Positions 63,410 to 64,000 of a stretch of 64,000 nucleotides of DNA are shown here, one piece after another. This DNA is from Algoriphagus zhangzhouensis (GTDB lineage: Bacteria > Bacteroidota > Bacteroidia > Cytophagales > Cyclobacteriaceae), in contig NZ_FRXN01000001.1 of the NCBI RefSeq assembly GCF_900148515.1, positions 1,240,001 through 1,304,000 of the forward strand, given 5' to 3'. Position 1 is the first letter of the stretch. Each line of letters starts with the position of its first letter. A program made the translations under genes and the position numbers. The notes below the pieces were generated by a model, which saw nothing but the letters and a program-made list of their open reading frames with translations, was not told where the DNA came from and made no database searches.

Positions 63410-64000
63410 TGAAATATTATTTATCCATTTTCTCTCTTCTTTTGCTTTTCACAGCATGTACTAAAGAGAGCGAAGAAAAACCACTTCCACGTATTGCTAT
63501 TGCCGGATTGGCCATAGAATCAAGTACTTTCTCTCCTGCCAGATCCACTGCAGAGTCTTTCAAGGCTCGGGTTGGAGATGATATTTTCAATTATTACAGA
63601 TTCCTCTCTGATAGTTCTGAAGATAGAGCAAGAGCTCAATGGTTCCCAACCTTGAGAGGCCATGCTATCCCAGGCGGAATGGTAACTCGTGAAGCTTATG
63701 ACTCTTTGGTCAATGTGACCTTGGAAATGTTGAAAGAAAACCTTCCCTATGATGGCTTATTTTTCGATATCCATGGAGCTATGAGCGTAGAAGATTTGGA
63801 TGATCCTGAAGGTGATTTTATAGTCAAAGTTCGCGAGGTAGTTGGTCCTGAAACTTTGATCTCAACTTCTATGGATTTACACGGAAACGTTTCTGAAAGA
63901 CTTGCAGAAAACTCTGATTTGATCACCTGCTACAGAATGGCACCTCATGAGGATGCTTTGGAATCCAAGCAAAGAGCAGTAGAAAACATGTTGGACAGAT
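63410..64000 (+). CDS. M81 family (MlrC-like) metallopeptidase lipoprotein, partial
   Basis: The frame runs off the right edge after 197 codons. A lipoprotein signal with lipobox FTAC (Cys17) leads to the M81 pattern RIAIAGLAIESSTFSPA, LRGHAIPGGMVTREAYDSL, DGLFFDIHGAMSVED and STSMDLHGNVSE, whose Asp and His residues are expected zinc ligands. MlrC degrades linearised microcystin, but most members have other or unknown substrates. Only the N-terminal part is seen. Confidence 0.87.

Noticed and set aside
1-64000. tRNA, rRNA, transposase or phage genes
   Set aside because: None could be recognised in any gap or frame on either strand.

Overview
The window looks like a chromosome segment of a Bacteroidota bacterium, most likely order Cytophagales, family Cyclobacteriaceae (Algoriphagus-like). 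This placement is inferred from gene content and promoter style; no search was run. The evidence is: low GC; many starts without a Shine-Dalgarno motif; repeated Bacteroidota-type -7 boxes (TAnnTTTG) in front of genes; a Porin_10-type outer-membrane protein; 6-bladed beta-propeller and PQQ-type lipoproteins; a long-form urocanate hydratase; a GH13_8-type branching enzyme; and menaquinone and lipid A genes. No rRNA, tRNA, insertion sequence, phage gene or CRISPR array was seen. Gene density is high, and no gap between called genes exceeds about 240 bases.

Layout. 1-9 kb: the edge of a leftward gene, then mtaB (tRNA methylthiotransferase), glgB with a GNAT gene, a nitroreductase-hchA pair (detoxification), an AraC regulator, a second GNAT, a DUF4349 lipoprotein and an NTF2-like protein. 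9-21 kb: a large lipid-anchored cytochrome c/beta-propeller protein, an amidohydrolase lipoprotein, an M61 peptidase with a PA0069-type radical SAM gene, a DUF2975/YozG-type regulator pair, a secreted esterase, a GMC oxidoreductase and a glycerophosphodiesterase. 21-29 kb: an ABC-type permease; the leftward run lpxK-porin-miaE; and a rightward Nif3-like/zinc-ribbon pair. 29-33 kb: a translationally coupled thioesterase-menF-menD operon for menaquinone. 33-41 kb: a membrane-anchored XRE regulator with three 11-bp repeats in front of it, a VanZ-like protein, and a LysR regulator divergent from hutH-hutI-hutU-hutG, a complete histidine-to-glutamate pathway. 41-47 kb: mscS with a highly structured leader, a propeller lipoprotein, a 980-residue FAD/Fe-S oxidoreductase and a YdcF-like protein. 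47-55 kb: an unknown membrane protein, a hipBA kinase toxin-antitoxin module with two duplicated operator blocks, and a 1291-residue DUF4011-type SF1 helicase abutting an SDR gene. 55-64 kb: housekeeping genes (rlmD, thiL, mce, an IscA-like gene, gcvT, a comB-family gene), two AT-rich unknown genes and the start of an M81 metallopeptidase lipoprotein.

Most genes are ordinary metabolism and envelope functions. The most unusual signals are non-coding. They are a 71-nt nested inverted-repeat element (three-way-junction-like) ending 6 nt before the mscS start; two 49-bp blocks with identical spacing flanking the hipBA promoter; a 70-bp, ten-unit 7-bp-periodic array between mce and thiL; an 11-bp triple repeat before an XRE-membrane gene; and a 14-bp perfect palindrome over an IscA-like promoter. 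The most system-like protein locus is hipBA next to the DUF4011 helicase with a degenerate nuclease-like tail. Its role in defence is only a hypothesis.
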